A stretch of 64,000 bases of DNA from an uncultured Oscillospiraceae bacterium (GCA_934589675.1 CAKTOF010000011.1:12300-76299); one strand, 5' to 3'. Positions 32,435-43,953 are shown, counted from the first letter of the stretch. The notes: generated from the sequence alone by a model not told the origin. Numbers and translations: made by a program.

Positions 32435-34138
32435 TTACAGATCTGCTTTGCCGTCCTTGGCGATGATGGCGCGGTTGATGGCGCACAGAATGGCGCGCAG
32501 CGAGGCGCGGTTGATGTTGTGGCTCTTGCCGACGCCGAAGGCGTCCTTCCCGTCGGGCGTTTTGAGGTGGATGTAGCACACGCCCTGCGCGTCCGAGCCG
32601 CGGGAGATGGCGTGCTCGGAGTAGTCGACAAAGTGGAACTTGCCGATGGGCAGGTCGGAGACGGCGTTGAAGAACGCGTCGATCGGGCCGTTGCCCTCGC
32701 CGTGCAGGACGATCTCGCCGCCCTTGTAGCCGAGCGCGCCGTCAAAGCCGACGCGGCTGTCCTCACCGTGCGCGGCCGACTCGGTGAAGGAGTGGCGCAG
32801 CAGCGTGTATGTCGCGTCGACGTCCAGATAGTTCTGCTCAAACAGCGCGAAGATCTGGCTCGGCAGCAGCTCCGTGCCGAGGCGGTCCGTCTCGGCCTGG
32901 ACGATGGCGCCGAACTCCGGGTGCATGGCCTTGGGCAGGTCGTAGCCGTAGTTCGTCGACATGACGAACGCCGCGCCGCCCTTGCCGGACTGGCTGTTGA
33001 TGCGGATGATGGGCTCGTACTCGCGGCCGACGTCGGCCGGGTCGATGGGCAGGTACGGCACCTCCCAGTACTCCGTGCCGGAGTCCTTCATGTACTGCAC
33101 GCCCTTGTTGATGGCGTCCTGATGCGAGCCGGAGAACGCCGTGAACACGAGCTGGCCGGCATACGGCTGGCGCTCGTGGACGCGCATGTGCGTCGTGCGC
33201 TCGTAGATCTCCTTGACACGGTTGATGTTCGAAAAGTCAAGCTCCGGGTCGACGCCCTGCGTCCACATGTTGAGCGCGAGCGTGATCATGTCGACGTTGC
33301 CCGTGCGCTCGCCGTTGCCGAAGAGCGTCGCCTCGACGCGGTCGGCGCCCGCGAGCAGGCCGAGCTCGGCCGTCGCGACGCCCTCGCCGCGGTCGTTGTG
33401 CGGGTGCAGGCTGATGACGGCGCTCTCGCGCCCCGGCAGGTTCTTGCAGAAATATTCGATGATGTCGGCAAAGTAGTTCGGGGCCATATTCTCGACCGTG
33501 CTGGGCAGGTTGAGGATGACCTTGTTGTCCGGCGTCGCGCCGAGCGTGTCGAGCACGGCCTGACAGATTTCGACGGCGTAGTCCGGCTCCGTGCCCATGA
33601 AGCTCTCGGGCGAATACTCATAGCGGATGTTCATGCCGCCGTCGATGTAGGGCTGGCTGAGCTCGCGGATGAGCTGGGCCGCGTCCGTGGCGATCTTCGT
33701 GATGCCGTCTTTTTCCATGTGGAAGACGACCTTGCGCTGGAGCGTGGACGTGGAGTTATAGAAGTGGAAAATGACGTTTTTGCAGCCCGCGATGGCCTCG
33801 AACGTCTTTTCGATGAGGTGCGGCCGCGCCTGCACGAGCACCTGGATCCACACGTCGTCGGGGATGTGGCCGCCGTCGATGAGCTCGCGCAGCAGCTCAT
33901 ACTCCGTCTCGGACGCGGACGGGAAGCCGACCTCGATCTCCTTGACGCCGATGTCGCACAGAAGATGGAACATCTCGACCTTCGCCTGCACGCTCATGGG
34001 GTTGATGAGCGCCTGGTTGCCGTCGCGCATGTCGACCGAGCACCAGACGGGCGCCCTTGTGATCTCCTTGTCTGGCCATGTGCGCTCAGGGAAGCGGATG
34101 TGCGGGCAGGGGATGTACTTTTCAAACTTCGGTTTCAT
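32435..34138 (-). CDS. leuA: 2-isopropylmalate synthase
   Basis: The 567-residue protein catalyses the first committed step of leucine synthesis, acetyl-CoA plus 2-oxoisovalerate. The TIM barrel carries the metal and base motifs RDGNQAL and HPHNDRGEG, and GNGERTGN. The C-terminal regulatory domain (about 430-567) gives leucine feedback. The length and WPDKEIT-type start indicate the long LeuA2 form. It is preceded by a T-box leader that reads tRNA-Leu, and ATG has GAGGAG upstream. Confidence 0.97.
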   Translation of the reverse strand: MKPKFEKYIPCPHIRFPERTWPDKEITRAPVWCSVDMRDGNQALINPMSVQAKVEMFHLLCDIGVKEIEVGFPSASETEYELLRELIDGGHIPDDVWIQVLVQARPHLIEKTFEAIAGCKNVIFHFYNSTSTLQRKVVFHMEKDGITKIATDAAQLIRELSQPYIDGGMNIRYEYSPESFMGTEPDYAVEICQAVLDTLGATPDNKVILNLPSTVENMAPNYFADIIEYFCKNLPGRESAVISLHPHNDRGEGVATAELGLLAGADRVEATLFGNGERTGNVDMITLALNMWTQGVDPELDFSNINRVKEIYERTTHMRVHERQPYAGQLVFTAFSGSHQDAINKGVQYMKDSGTEYWEVPYLPIDPADVGREYEPIIRINSQSGKGGAAFVMSTNYGYDLPKAMHPEFGAIVQAETDRLGTELLPSQIFALFEQNYLDVDATYTLLRHSFTESAAHGEDSRVGFDGALGYKGGEIVLHGEGNGPIDAFFNAVSDLPIGKFHFVDYSEHAISRGSDAQGVCYIHLKTPDGKDAFGVGKSHNINRASLRAILCAINRAIIAKDGKADL

Positions 34139-34171
34139 GGAAACTCCTCCTCAAGTAGCGTCGCCCCGGGG

Positions 34172-34445
34172 ACAAAAAGACGCCCCGGAACGCGATCGTG
34201 CGTTCCGGGGCGTTGAAACTCAATTTGCAACGCGGTACCACCCGGGTTCAGTCGGAAGATCCCGACCCTCAAGCCTCCAGCAAGGCTTTGGCCTGTAACG
34301 CTGCCGCTGCGTCCTGCCCTACTTATCGGGCAGGCAACTCCGGGGCCAGTGAGCATCGCGCGCCGCGCCGGCTTGCACCAACCGCCGGCTCTCTGAAGGA
34401 GCGCATTGCGCCGCTCGTTCCCTTCATCGTCTTTTTACTGTGTTA
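34172..34445 (-). promoter_or_regulatory. T-box riboswitch of leuA, leucine specifier CUC
   Basis: On the minus strand the leader has a Stem I with CAGAGAG and GGTTGGTGCAAG in the apical part. A candidate specifier CTC follows (complement at 34351-34353), in the context gCTCActgg. AAGTAGG...CGTTA marks the Stem II region, and AACCCGGGTGGTACCGCG is the T-box (34231-34248). A strong terminator stem ACGCCCCGGAACG (34180-34192 with 34201-34213) and T run follow. Uncharged tRNA-Leu should favour antitermination and so leuA expression. The whole leader lies between its own promoter and leuA. Confidence 0.93.
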
Positions 34446-34450
34446 AAGAG

Positions 34451-34479
34451 ATTCTAACAGACCGCGCTGCGCTTGTCAA
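34451..34479 (-). promoter_or_regulatory. leuA leader promoter
   Basis: On the minus strand: TTGACA (34474-34479), 17 nt, TAGAAT (34451-34456). It lies just beyond the stop codon of the upstream FAD gene. Confidence 0.85.
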
Positions 34480-34487
34480 GCGGTTTT

Positions 34488-36098
34488 TCAGAGCGAAGCG
34501 AGGTGCTTTCCAAGCTCGCGGCCGAGCGTCATGCTCGTGCCGATGAAGTTGCCGCCGCAGGGCGTGTAGTAGTAGATGCCGTAGCGCCCGCCGAGGCAGT
34601 CGCCCGCGGCGTAGAGGCCGGTGATCTCAAGGAAATCCTCGTTTACGACGTTCATGTCGTTATTTGTGTAGAGCGCCGGGATGGGCTGGCTCGGGTGCGC
34701 CGCCTGATCTTTGTAGAGCGGCTTTTCGGCCACGGCGCCGTAGAACGGAGCCTCGTCGATCGGGATGAGCGTGTTTGCGTCCTTCTGGAAGTCATCGTCC
34801 GCGCCGGCGCGGCAGAGCGCGTTGTAGCGCTCGATGGAGGCAAGCCATGTTTTTTTCGCCTCGCCCTCGTAGCCGAGGTAGCCGGCCAGCTCATCGAGCG
34901 TATCGGCGGCGTACATGCGATCCATCGCGCCGCGCCCCGTAAAGGCCATGTCGCGCACGCAGAAGCCCTCGGCGCCGTGCTTGGGAACCTCGTTCATGTC
35001 CTCGATGAACTGCTCTTTGTATTCCGGTACGCCGAAGTCCGGGTTGCCGTGCTGAAGGCCGTTTTGCTGCATCTGGAGCATGTATTTCCGGTCCGTGACG
35101 ACGGACAGATGGCCCGGCGGCTGAAGCATGACGGCGGACGACAGGCCATAGGGCACGGACTCGTTGCAGAAGCGCTCGCCGCGCGCATTGAGCAGCAAAA
35201 ATGACGAGTTTCCGAAGCAGCGCACGGGCAGGATGAGCGACGTTGACACATGCACGTCCGGCTCGACGAAGCCGCCGACGTCGCGCCCGAGGTCGACGCC
35301 GTTTCCGGGCAGACCCGTGGCCAGCACAACGGCGCGGCGGGCGTTAAAGCGGATGATCGCCCCGTCCTTGGTGCGCTTGCCATATGCGCCGACGACGCGG
35401 CCGTTTTCGGAAATGAGCCGCTGCGCGCGCACGCCGAAGCTCCACACCGCGCCGAGCTCCTGCGAGCGGCGGACGGCGAGCATTTCAAACTCCGGCAGGC
35501 GCGACGTGTTGCGCATCCGCTCGCCCGGCTCGGGCGGCAGCGGACGGGCGCGGATGCCGCCGCGGAATTGCAGCGTCCCGGCCCAGCTTTTGCAGCCGCC
35601 GACCGTGACGGGATAGCTCGGCTTGCCGTAGGCCTCGTGGACGTTGCACTGGTCGTCGTCTAAGATCGTGCTGCCGGCCGGGACGAGCGAGATCATGTGG
35701 TCGAGCATCTCGCCGGAGTGCTTGACGTATTTGTTGATGAGCGTGCGGTTGGCCATGAAGCCGCTCTGCTGGCAGATTTCGTTCACGATCTCGTTGAGGT
35801 CATAGGGGCCGAAGCCCTTATTGATGAGAAATTGCGAGTTGAACGTGCCGATCTGCTCGCCGACGTAGGTGAATTTGTCCTCCTGCTTCGCCTCGACGAC
35901 GATGACGCTCGCGCCGCCCTCCGCCGCGGCGAGCGCGCACTGCGTGCCGCCGTGGCCGCCGCCGATGATGACGACGTCCGCCGTCAGCTCCTCATCGAAG
36001 CGGTCAAATTCCGGCAGGACGGGCAGGGGCCTGCGATATTTTTCAAATGGATTTCCACGCGCCGGCTGCGGAGCCGGACGCGGCGCTTCGTTTGCCAT
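34488..36098 (-). CDS. FAD-dependent oxidoreductase of the fumarate reductase/KstD flavoprotein type
   Basis: The 536-residue protein starts at the ATG 36098, with AGGAGG 7 nt upstream; about 60 residues precede the FAD fold. FAD-binding motifs are ADVVIIGGGHGGTQCALAAAEGG and the C-terminal GLYAAGDCLGGRYGIYYYTPCGGNFIGTSMTLGRELGKHLA. There is no heme or FMN-binding extension and no Sec or Tat signal, so it is cytoplasmic and must use another donor. Relatives include urocanate and 3-ketosteroid reductases, but the active site cannot be read with confidence. It has its own promoter with an adjoining inverted repeat, so it looks specifically regulated. Confidence 0.85.
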   Translation of the reverse strand: MANEAPRPAPQPARGNPFEKYRRPLPVLPEFDRFDEELTADVVIIGGGHGGTQCALAAAEGGASVIVVEAKQEDKFTYVGEQIGTFNSQFLINKGFGPYDLNEIVNEICQQSGFMANRTLINKYVKHSGEMLDHMISLVPAGSTILDDDQCNVHEAYGKPSYPVTVGGCKSWAGTLQFRGGIRARPLPPEPGERMRNTSRLPEFEMLAVRRSQELGAVWSFGVRAQRLISENGRVVGAYGKRTKDGAIIRFNARRAVVLATGLPGNGVDLGRDVGGFVEPDVHVSTSLILPVRCFGNSSFLLLNARGERFCNESVPYGLSSAVMLQPPGHLSVVTDRKYMLQMQQNGLQHGNPDFGVPEYKEQFIEDMNEVPKHGAEGFCVRDMAFTGRGAMDRMYAADTLDELAGYLGYEGEAKKTWLASIERYNALCRAGADDDFQKDANTLIPIDEAPFYGAVAEKPLYKDQAAHPSQPIPALYTNNDMNVVNEDFLEITGLYAAGDCLGGRYGIYYYTPCGGNFIGTSMTLGRELGKHLASL

Positions 36099-36131
36099 GG
36101 TGATGTTCCTCCTGATCACAATCTTTGCATT

Positions 36132-36189
36132 ATTATAATTTATGCACAAGACGTTGTCCAACTGTTTTTGCAAATTAGTGCAATTTGCA
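36132..36189 (-). promoter_or_regulatory. Promoter and inverted repeat upstream of the FAD flavoprotein gene
   Basis: On the minus strand: TGGACA (36155-36160), 17 nt, TATAAT (36132-36137). Directly upstream of the -35 is a perfect inverted repeat TGCAAATT/AATTTGCA with a 5-nt centre (36169-36189), a good candidate for an activator site. Confidence 0.7.
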
Positions 36190-36258
36190 TGGAATGGGAG
36201 GGGCGTTTTTGTGGAAATGCGCTTATGAGGCGAGAAGATGGGAGGGCAGCGCAGTGAT

Positions 36259-36288
36259 AAAAAACCCGCCGCCCATCCGGGCGGCGGG
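36259..36288 (-). terminator. ftsH terminator
   Basis: The 10-bp stem CCCGCCGCCC/GGGCGGCGGG has an ATCC loop and, on the minus strand, six T residues. Confidence 0.9.
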
Positions 36289-36300
36289 GAGTGCTGCGCA

Positions 36301-38229
<1,929 letters not shown>

Positions 38230-38244
38230 TGAAGCGTCTCCTTG

Positions 38245-38787
38245 TCAGGCGTAGATTTCGGGCTTGAGGACACCAACGTAGGGCAGGTTGCGGTAATGAT
38301 CGTTGTAGTCCAGGCCGTAGCCCACGACAAATTCGTTCGGGACGGTAAAGCCCGTGTAGTCGGCCGTGATGTCCACGGTGCGGCGCTCGGGCTTGTCGAG
38401 CAGCGTGCAGATGCGAAGCGACGCGACGCCGCGGTGCTCCAGCAGGCGGCAGACGGCCTGAAGCGTGCGGCCCGTGTCGAGGATGTCCTCTAAAATGACG
38501 ACATGGCGGCCGTGGACGTCGATGGTCATGTCCTTGGAGATGTTGATGTTGCCGCTCGACTGCGTGCCGGAGCCGTAGGACGAGACAGCCATAAAGTCGA
38601 ACTCGCACGGGATGGGCACGGCGCGGACCATGTCGGCGTAGAAGATGACCACGCCGCGCAGAACGCCGAGGAAAATGGGGTTTTTGTCCGCGTAGTCGCG
38701 CGTGAGCTCTTTTCCGAGCTCGGCGATGCGGGCGCGGATCTGCTCTTCGGTGATGAGAACGCGTTCGATGTCGTCATGAATGCTCAT
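38245..38787 (-). CDS. hpt: Hypoxanthine phosphoribosyltransferase
   Basis: The 180-residue protein has the PRPP loop VVILEDILDTGRTL, the flexible SSYGSGTQSSG segment, and the C-terminal purine-contact region ADYTGFTVPNEFVVGYGLDYNDHYRNLPYVGVL. It salvages hypoxanthine and guanine to IMP and GMP. It overlaps the end of tilS by 14 bp and is followed 15 bp later by ftsH, the usual Firmicute order. Confidence 0.97.
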   Translation of the reverse strand: MSIHDDIERVLITEEQIRARIAELGKELTRDYADKNPIFLGVLRGVVIFYADMVRAVPIPCEFDFMAVSSYGSGTQSSGNINISKDMTIDVHGRHVVILEDILDTGRTLQAVCRLLEHRGVASLRICTLLDKPERRTVDITADYTGFTVPNEFVVGYGLDYNDHYRNLPYVGVLKPEIYA

Positions 38788-40102
38788 TGGAGTATCCGTC
38801 CTTTTCTATCTGAATATACAGCGCGGGCGCTCCCGCGCGGGGCAGGCGGCTCTGGTCGACGAGGCCGCAGACGGCGGCAATTCCGGTCTCGTCCTCAAAA
38901 ACAGGGACGAAGCCGCGCTGCGCGGCCGGAATTTTCCGGTCGATCATGAGCTTTTTGAGGCTGCGGCGGCCGCCGGGCAGGCCGATGACGTCGCCGGTGC
39001 GGCGCGGCCGGACAAAAACAGGGCCGCCGGTATAGTGTATCGCGATGGACGCGGAAATTTCGTCGCTTTCGCGCCAGAACGCAGTTTTGCACGAGATGCG
39101 AAGGCCGAGCGCGGGAAGAATCGTCACGCCGGGGACATTGAGCTGCGTTTTTTCAAACGCGGCCTCCGGCGCGGGCGCGAGCGTGAGAAGATCGTACTCC
39201 CGCCGGAGCGTCCGGCCGCCGCAGAGCGAAACGGCCGCGCCCGGATCGCCGGAGCGCACGAGCGCCAGCGCGGCTTCGACCTGCCGGGCAGACAGCTCAG
39301 CCGCGCCGCTCTCCCGCAAAAACGCGAGCAGCGCACGGCGCAGAATCGCGTCCGGATGCGCGGCGAGCGCCGCGCAGGAAAGCCCATCCGGCACGCGCGC
39401 GGTGCAGAGCGCCTGCTGCGCGAGCGAGCTGAGTACCGCGTCCTCCTCGCGCAGCCGGAGACCGGCCGCCTGCGCCGTTTTGGCGACGGACGGATTCTCG
39501 GATGTGAGGAAGGGGATGACGTGATGGCGGATGCGGTTTCTGAGATAGTCGTCTGAGGCATTTGTCTCATCCGTGCGGTACGGCGTGGCCGTTTTTTCAA
39601 GGTAGTCCAGCACGTCCGCGCGCGTCAGGCCGAGCATCGGGCGCAGGATGCGCCCGCGCACGGGCGGGATGCCGGCAAGGCCGCGCAGCGACGCGCCGCG
39701 CAGCAGGTGCATGAGCATGGTCTCGAGGTTGTCGTCCGCCGTGTGCGCCGTCAGAAGATAAGCATCCGGGCGGACGGATTCTAAAAACGCATAGCGAAGC
39801 CGCCGCGCGGCCTCCTCCACGCTCTCGCCGGGCCGCCTCTCGGCGGCGAGGTCTGCGCGGCCAAGGAAAAACGCGATGCCGCGCGAAGCGCAGTAGTCTT
39901 TCACGAAGTCCGCGTCCGCGTCCGCCGCGTCCCGCAGCCCGTGGTGAAAATGCGCGCAGGCGAGCGAGAGCTGCAGCTCGCGCGAGACAGATTCCATCGC
40001 GCGCAGCAGCGCCATGGAGTCCGGCCCGCCGGACACGGCGCACAGCGCCGTATCACCGGGAGACAGCCTTGCGCGCAAAAACGCGCGGATCTCATCCGTC
40101 AT
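38774..40102 (-). CDS. tilS: tRNA(Ile)-lysidine synthetase
   Basis: The 442-residue protein has a PP-loop ATPase domain with SGGPDSMALL near residue 22 and RLRYAFLE and TAHTADDNLETMLMHLLRG segments. The TilS substrate-specificity (about 215-330) and C-terminal domains follow. It changes C34 of tRNA-Ile(CAU) to lysidine so that AUA is read as Ile; the enzyme is essential in most bacteria. I chose the ATG at 40102, which starts MTDEIRAF just before the PP-loop; the longer reading frame lies antiparallel through dnaB. It overlaps dnaB by 11 bp. Confidence 0.94.
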   Translation of the reverse strand: MTDEIRAFLRARLSPGDTALCAVSGGPDSMALLRAMESVSRELQLSLACAHFHHGLRDAADADADFVKDYCASRGIAFFLGRADLAAERRPGESVEEAARRLRYAFLESVRPDAYLLTAHTADDNLETMLMHLLRGASLRGLAGIPPVRGRILRPMLGLTRADVLDYLEKTATPYRTDETNASDDYLRNRIRHHVIPFLTSENPSVAKTAQAAGLRLREEDAVLSSLAQQALCTARVPDGLSCAALAAHPDAILRRALLAFLRESGAAELSARQVEAALALVRSGDPGAAVSLCGGRTLRREYDLLTLAPAPEAAFEKTQLNVPGVTILPALGLRISCKTAFWRESDEISASIAIHYTGGPVFVRPRRTGDVIGLPGGRRSLKKLMIDRKIPAAQRGFVPVFEDETGIAAVCGLVDQSRLPRAGAPALYIQIEKDGYSNEHS

Positions 40103-41429
40103 GCTTCCACTCCCGGTCGGAGAACGTCGTGTACTGCGGCAGCCACTGGAGCTTGACCGTGCCGGTCTCGCCGTGGCGGTTTTTGGCCACGATGGCCTCG
40201 GCGACGTTTTTCTCCTCGGAATTCTCATTATAATAGTCGTCTCGGTAGAGGAAAATGACCTCGTCGGCGTCCTGCTCGATGGAGCCGGACTCACGCAGGT
40301 CGGACAGGATGGGGCGCTTGTCCGAGCGGCTCTCATTGGCGCGGGAGAGCTGGCTCAGGCAGATGACGGGGACGTTTAATTCCTTGGCCATGATCTTCAT
40401 GGCGCGCGACATCTCGCCGACGGCGAGCACGCGGTTTTCTGCCTGACGGCCCTTGTCGGCCGTCGTCATGAGCTGGAGGTAGTCGATGACGATGAGGCCG
40501 AGGTTGTCGATGCGGCGGCACTTGGCGTTCATCTCTGCGACGGTCGTGGCGGGGTTGTCGTCGATGCGGATGTCTGTCTGCGACAGGGCGGACGAGGCGA
40601 TGCCGATCTTGCTCCACTCGTCCTCGGTCAGGTTGCCGGTGACGAGCTTCTGGTTGTCGACGAAGCTCTCGTTCGATACAAGGCGCATGACCAGCTGCTC
40701 CTTGCTCATCTCGAGCGAGAAGAACGCGACGGCTTTGTCCGTCCGCTTGGCGACGTTCAGCGTGATGTTGAGCGCCATGGACGTCTTGCCCATGCCGGGT
40801 CGGGCGGCGATGAGGATGAGGTCGGAGCCGTTGAGACCGTTGATCTTCCGGTCGAGGTCGACAAGGCCGGTGGACAGGCCCGCGATCTCGCTGCCGGAGC
40901 GCGAGAGCTCCTTGAGCCGGTCAAAGACGCTGAGCAGGACGGTGCCGATGTGCTCAAGATCCTGCCGGCCCTGTCCCTTGCGCAGGGCGAAGACCTTTTT
41001 CTCGGCGGACTCTAAGATCTGCTCGGCCGTACCGACGCCCTCGTAGACGGTGTTATTGATCTCCGACGCCGTCTCGGCGATGGCGCGCAGCAGCGCCTTG
41101 TCGCGCACGATGGCGGCGTATTCCTTGACGTTGGCCGCCGTCGGCGTGATCTCCATGAGCTGCATGACGTAATCGACGGAGCTCTGCTCGTTGAACACGC
41201 CGCGCTCGCGCATTTTGTCGAGCACGGTGATCGGGTCGATGACCTCGGAGAAGTTGAACATGGAGTAGATCGTCTCGTAGATGTCGCGGTTCTGCTGGAG
41301 ATAGAAGTCCTCCGGCAGCAGCATCCCGATGACGTCGCCGACGCAGCGGCTGTCGATGAGCATTGCGCCGAGCACGGACTGCTCGGCTTCAAGCGAGTGC
41401 GGCGTCTGGCGCGCGAGCAGCTCGTCCAT
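40092..41429 (-). CDS. dnaB: Replicative DNA helicase DnaB
   Basis: The 445-residue protein has an N-terminal collar domain starting PHSLEAEQSVLGAMLID and the RecA-like motor with Walker A ARPGMGKT, EMSKEQLVMRL, IVIDYLQLM and the Arg/Ser motif ESRSDKRPILSDLRESGSIEQDAD. It unwinds the fork in the 5' to 3' direction. AGGAGG precedes the ATG. It follows rplI by 35 bp in the classic gdpP-rplI-dnaB order. Confidence 0.97.
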   Translation of the reverse strand: MDELLARQTPHSLEAEQSVLGAMLIDSRCVGDVIGMLLPEDFYLQQNRDIYETIYSMFNFSEVIDPITVLDKMRERGVFNEQSSVDYVMQLMEITPTAANVKEYAAIVRDKALLRAIAETASEINNTVYEGVGTAEQILESAEKKVFALRKGQGRQDLEHIGTVLLSVFDRLKELSRSGSEIAGLSTGLVDLDRKINGLNGSDLILIAARPGMGKTSMALNITLNVAKRTDKAVAFFSLEMSKEQLVMRLVSNESFVDNQKLVTGNLTEDEWSKIGIASSALSQTDIRIDDNPATTVAEMNAKCRRIDNLGLIVIDYLQLMTTADKGRQAENRVLAVGEMSRAMKIMAKELNVPVICLSQLSRANESRSDKRPILSDLRESGSIEQDADEVIFLYRDDYYNENSEEKNVAEAIVAKNRHGETGTVKLQWLPQYTTFSDREWKHDG

Positions 41430-41464
41430 GTGATCGCCTCCTTTGCGGGGTGGATTATACGGGG

Positions 41465-41911
41465 TTACAGCTCCTCGACGCGGATGCGCAGGTCGGCTGT
41501 GATCTCGTAGCCGAGCTTGACCTTCACGGTGTACGAGCCGACGGCCTTGATGGGGTCACCCTGGACGATCTTGCGCTTGTCGACCTGCTTGCCGAACTGC
41601 TCGCTGAGCGCCTGCGCGATCTCGGCCGACGTGACCGAGCCGAACAGACGGCCGGCCCCGCCGCCCTTGGCCTTGACGACGACGGTCTTCTCCTTGAGAA
41701 AATCGCGCAGCTCGAGCGCCTCGGCCTTTTCTCTGGCCTGACGCTCGGCCGTGGCCTTGTCGTTCATCTTCATGGTGTTGATGTTGTCCGCGGTCGCCTC
41801 GATGGCAAGCTTGCGCGGCAGAAGGTAGTTGCGGCCGTAGCCGTCGGACACCTCGATGAGCTGGCCCTTCTTGCCCTTGCCCCGGACGTCCTGCTGTAAA
41901 ATGACTTTCAT
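41465..41911 (-). CDS. rplI: Ribosomal protein L9
   Basis: The 148-residue protein starts MKVILQQDVRGKGKKGQLIEVSDGYGRNYLLPRKLA, the conserved N-domain of L9, then a long connecting helix and the C-domain with GRLFGSVTSAEIA. It binds 23S rRNA near the L1 stalk. I chose the ATG at 41911 for its GGAG spacing and match to L9 N-termini. Only 5 bp separate it from gdpP. Confidence 0.97.
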   Translation of the reverse strand: MKVILQQDVRGKGKKGQLIEVSDGYGRNYLLPRKLAIEATADNINTMKMNDKATAERQAREKAEALELRDFLKEKTVVVKAKGGGAGRLFGSVTSAEIAQALSEQFGKQVDKRKIVQGDPIKAVGSYTVKVKLGYEITADLRIRVEEL

Positions 41912-41916
41912 ATGAT

Positions 41917-43908
41917 TCACTCCTCGTAGAATTTGTCGATGGATTCCACCAGACAGGTCAGCACGTCGCGCACCGACGAGTCCGGAACCTGCGCGCCTGC
42001 GGTCGCGGCGTTGCCGCCGCCGCCGAGCGGCTCTAAGATGACCTGCACGTTCGCGTCGCCGATGGCGCGCGCCGAGATGATGACGCGGCTGCCGTCGGGG
42101 TAGAGAACGAACGAGGTCTGGATGCCTGCGATATTGAGCAGCTCGTCGGCCGCCTGCGCGGCCACCGTGCGGTTACAGGTGTAGTCGAGCGCGGCGATGG
42201 CGATGTCGCCGCGGTAGTGCTTGGCCGCCTGAAGGATCCTGTAGCGGGCAAGCGTGCTGTCAAGGTCGTTCTGGAAGAGCATCTTGACGCTGACGGTGTC
42301 CGCGCCCGCGCGGCGAAGGAACGCCGCGGCCTCGAACGTGCGCCCGCCCGTGCGGACGCTGAAGTTCTTCGTGTCGAGCACGATGCCGGCAAGAAGCGCC
42401 TCGGCGTCGATGGGGAGAATGTCGTGCGTCTCGACAGAATATTGCAGAAGCTCCGTCACAAGCTCGGACGCGCTCGATGCAAACGGCTCGTGCAGGTTGA
42501 GCACGACCTGCTCGATGAAGTCGGCCGCGCGGCGGTGGTGGTCGATGATGGCCGTGCGGCTTAGAGACTCCAGAAGCTCGATGGACTCGACCTGATCGGG
42601 ACGGTTCGTGTCGACGACGACGAGCAGGCTGCGCGCGTCGGCCAGCAGCAGCGCGTCCTGCACGCTCATGAAGCTGTCGGCGTACTCCGGCGTCGCCTGA
42701 AGGCGGGAGATGAGCTGCCCGGCGGCGTTTTTCTGGAGGTCGACGACGATGTGCGCCTGCTTGCCGCACTTGCGGCAGATGCACGCGACGCCCGCCGCGG
42801 CGCCGACGGCGTCGAGGTCGGCGTTTTTGTGGCCCATGACGAAGATGTGCGACGACTGGCTGATGAGCTCGCAGAGCGAATTGGCCATGACACGCGACTT
42901 GACCTTCGTCCGCCGCTCCGTCTCGCGGGCGCGGCCGCCGTAGAACGTGAAGTTGTAGCGGTTTTTGATGACGGCCTGATCGCCGCCGCGCGCGAGCGCC
43001 GTCTCGATGGCGAGCGCCGCAAACTCATAATTTTCCTGAAAGCTCGCGCCGTCGCGCCCGATGCCGAGCGAGATGGTCGCCGCGATGCCCGACGGATTGA
43101 CGACGGAGCGGATCGAGTCGAGCAGCGAGAATTTGCCGTCGACGAATTCCTGCAAATAGCGCGACTCGAAGATGAAGATGTAGCGGTTGCGCTCGATCTT
43201 GCGCAGAAGGCCGTTGTGACCCTCGGCCCACTCGTTGATGCGCACGTCGATGGCGGCGTTGAGCGTGGAGACGTTGTTGTCGGTCAGGTTGTTCGTCAGC
43301 TCGTCGTAGTTGTCGATGAGCACGATGGACACGATGGGGCGCGAGCGGACATACTCGTCGCGCGCGTTGAGAAGGTCGGTCATATCCACAAAGTAGATCG
43401 ACGCGAGCATGAGCGGCTTGCCGCCGTCGTCCGAGCGGACGAGGTTGCCGAGCACGCGGTAGCGCCGGCCGTTGTACGTCAGCTCGTCGGGCGACTCGGC
43501 TTTGCCCTCGACGAGCCAGATGATGGACAGGTCGGGGAACACGTCCTGCATTTTTTTGCTGAACAGCTCGTCGCCGCAGCCGGTCAGCTGCGTGAAGAGG
43601 CTGTTGCCCCAGATGATCTCGCCCGAGCGCATGGAGACGATCATCATCGGCAGCGGCATATTGGCCGTGTCGGCCGCGGCGGTGTCCGCCTCGGAGGCGG
43701 TCGCCTCGATGTACTTTAAGATCTCGTTCCTGCGCCGGACGCTCGTCGCGCGGTAGATGATGAACAGCAGCACAGTCAGCCCCGCCTCGCCGGCGGCGAG
43801 ATAGACGGGGCTCCACTGCCACACGAGCGACGCGGCGGCATAGGCGAGCATCACGAGAAAGTAGATCGCCATGCTCGGCTCGAGCATACGGTTGAGCTTC
43901 TTGTTCAA
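41917..43908 (-). CDS. gdpP: Cyclic-di-AMP phosphodiesterase GdpP
   Basis: The 663-residue protein has two N-terminal helices (about 12-52), a PAS-like domain (about 80-170) and a degenerate GGDEF domain (about 175-310) lacking GGDEF. The DHH-DHHA1 phosphodiesterase follows: HKNADLDAVG, DTNRPDQVE, the DHH motif in IIDHHRRAAD, and the C-terminal GGGGNAATAGAQV. It breaks down c-di-AMP, which controls potassium, turgor and wall stress. It starts with TTG at 43908, preceded by AAGGAG. A perfect -10 promoter lies upstream, and rplI and dnaB follow in the same transcript. Confidence 0.95.
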   Translation of the reverse strand: MNKKLNRMLEPSMAIYFLVMLAYAAASLVWQWSPVYLAAGEAGLTVLLFIIYRATSVRRRNEILKYIEATASEADTAAADTANMPLPMMIVSMRSGEIIWGNSLFTQLTGCGDELFSKKMQDVFPDLSIIWLVEGKAESPDELTYNGRRYRVLGNLVRSDDGGKPLMLASIYFVDMTDLLNARDEYVRSRPIVSIVLIDNYDELTNNLTDNNVSTLNAAIDVRINEWAEGHNGLLRKIERNRYIFIFESRYLQEFVDGKFSLLDSIRSVVNPSGIAATISLGIGRDGASFQENYEFAALAIETALARGGDQAVIKNRYNFTFYGGRARETERRTKVKSRVMANSLCELISQSSHIFVMGHKNADLDAVGAAAGVACICRKCGKQAHIVVDLQKNAAGQLISRLQATPEYADSFMSVQDALLLADARSLLVVVDTNRPDQVESIELLESLSRTAIIDHHRRAADFIEQVVLNLHEPFASSASELVTELLQYSVETHDILPIDAEALLAGIVLDTKNFSVRTGGRTFEAAAFLRRAGADTVSVKMLFQNDLDSTLARYRILQAAKHYRGDIAIAALDYTCNRTVAAQAADELLNIAGIQTSFVLYPDGSRVIISARAIGDANVQVILEPLGGGGNAATAGAQVPDSSVRDVLTCLVESIDKFYEE

Positions 43909-43953
43909 GCGGCATTCTCCTTACAGGCTGATGTGCCGATAATAATTCAAGAT

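Noticed and set aside
32252..34216. Long plus-strand frame starting in the AT-rich gap and running through leuA
   Set aside because: Its body is antisense to a certain leuA gene; only the first 45 residues are outside, with no ribosome site.
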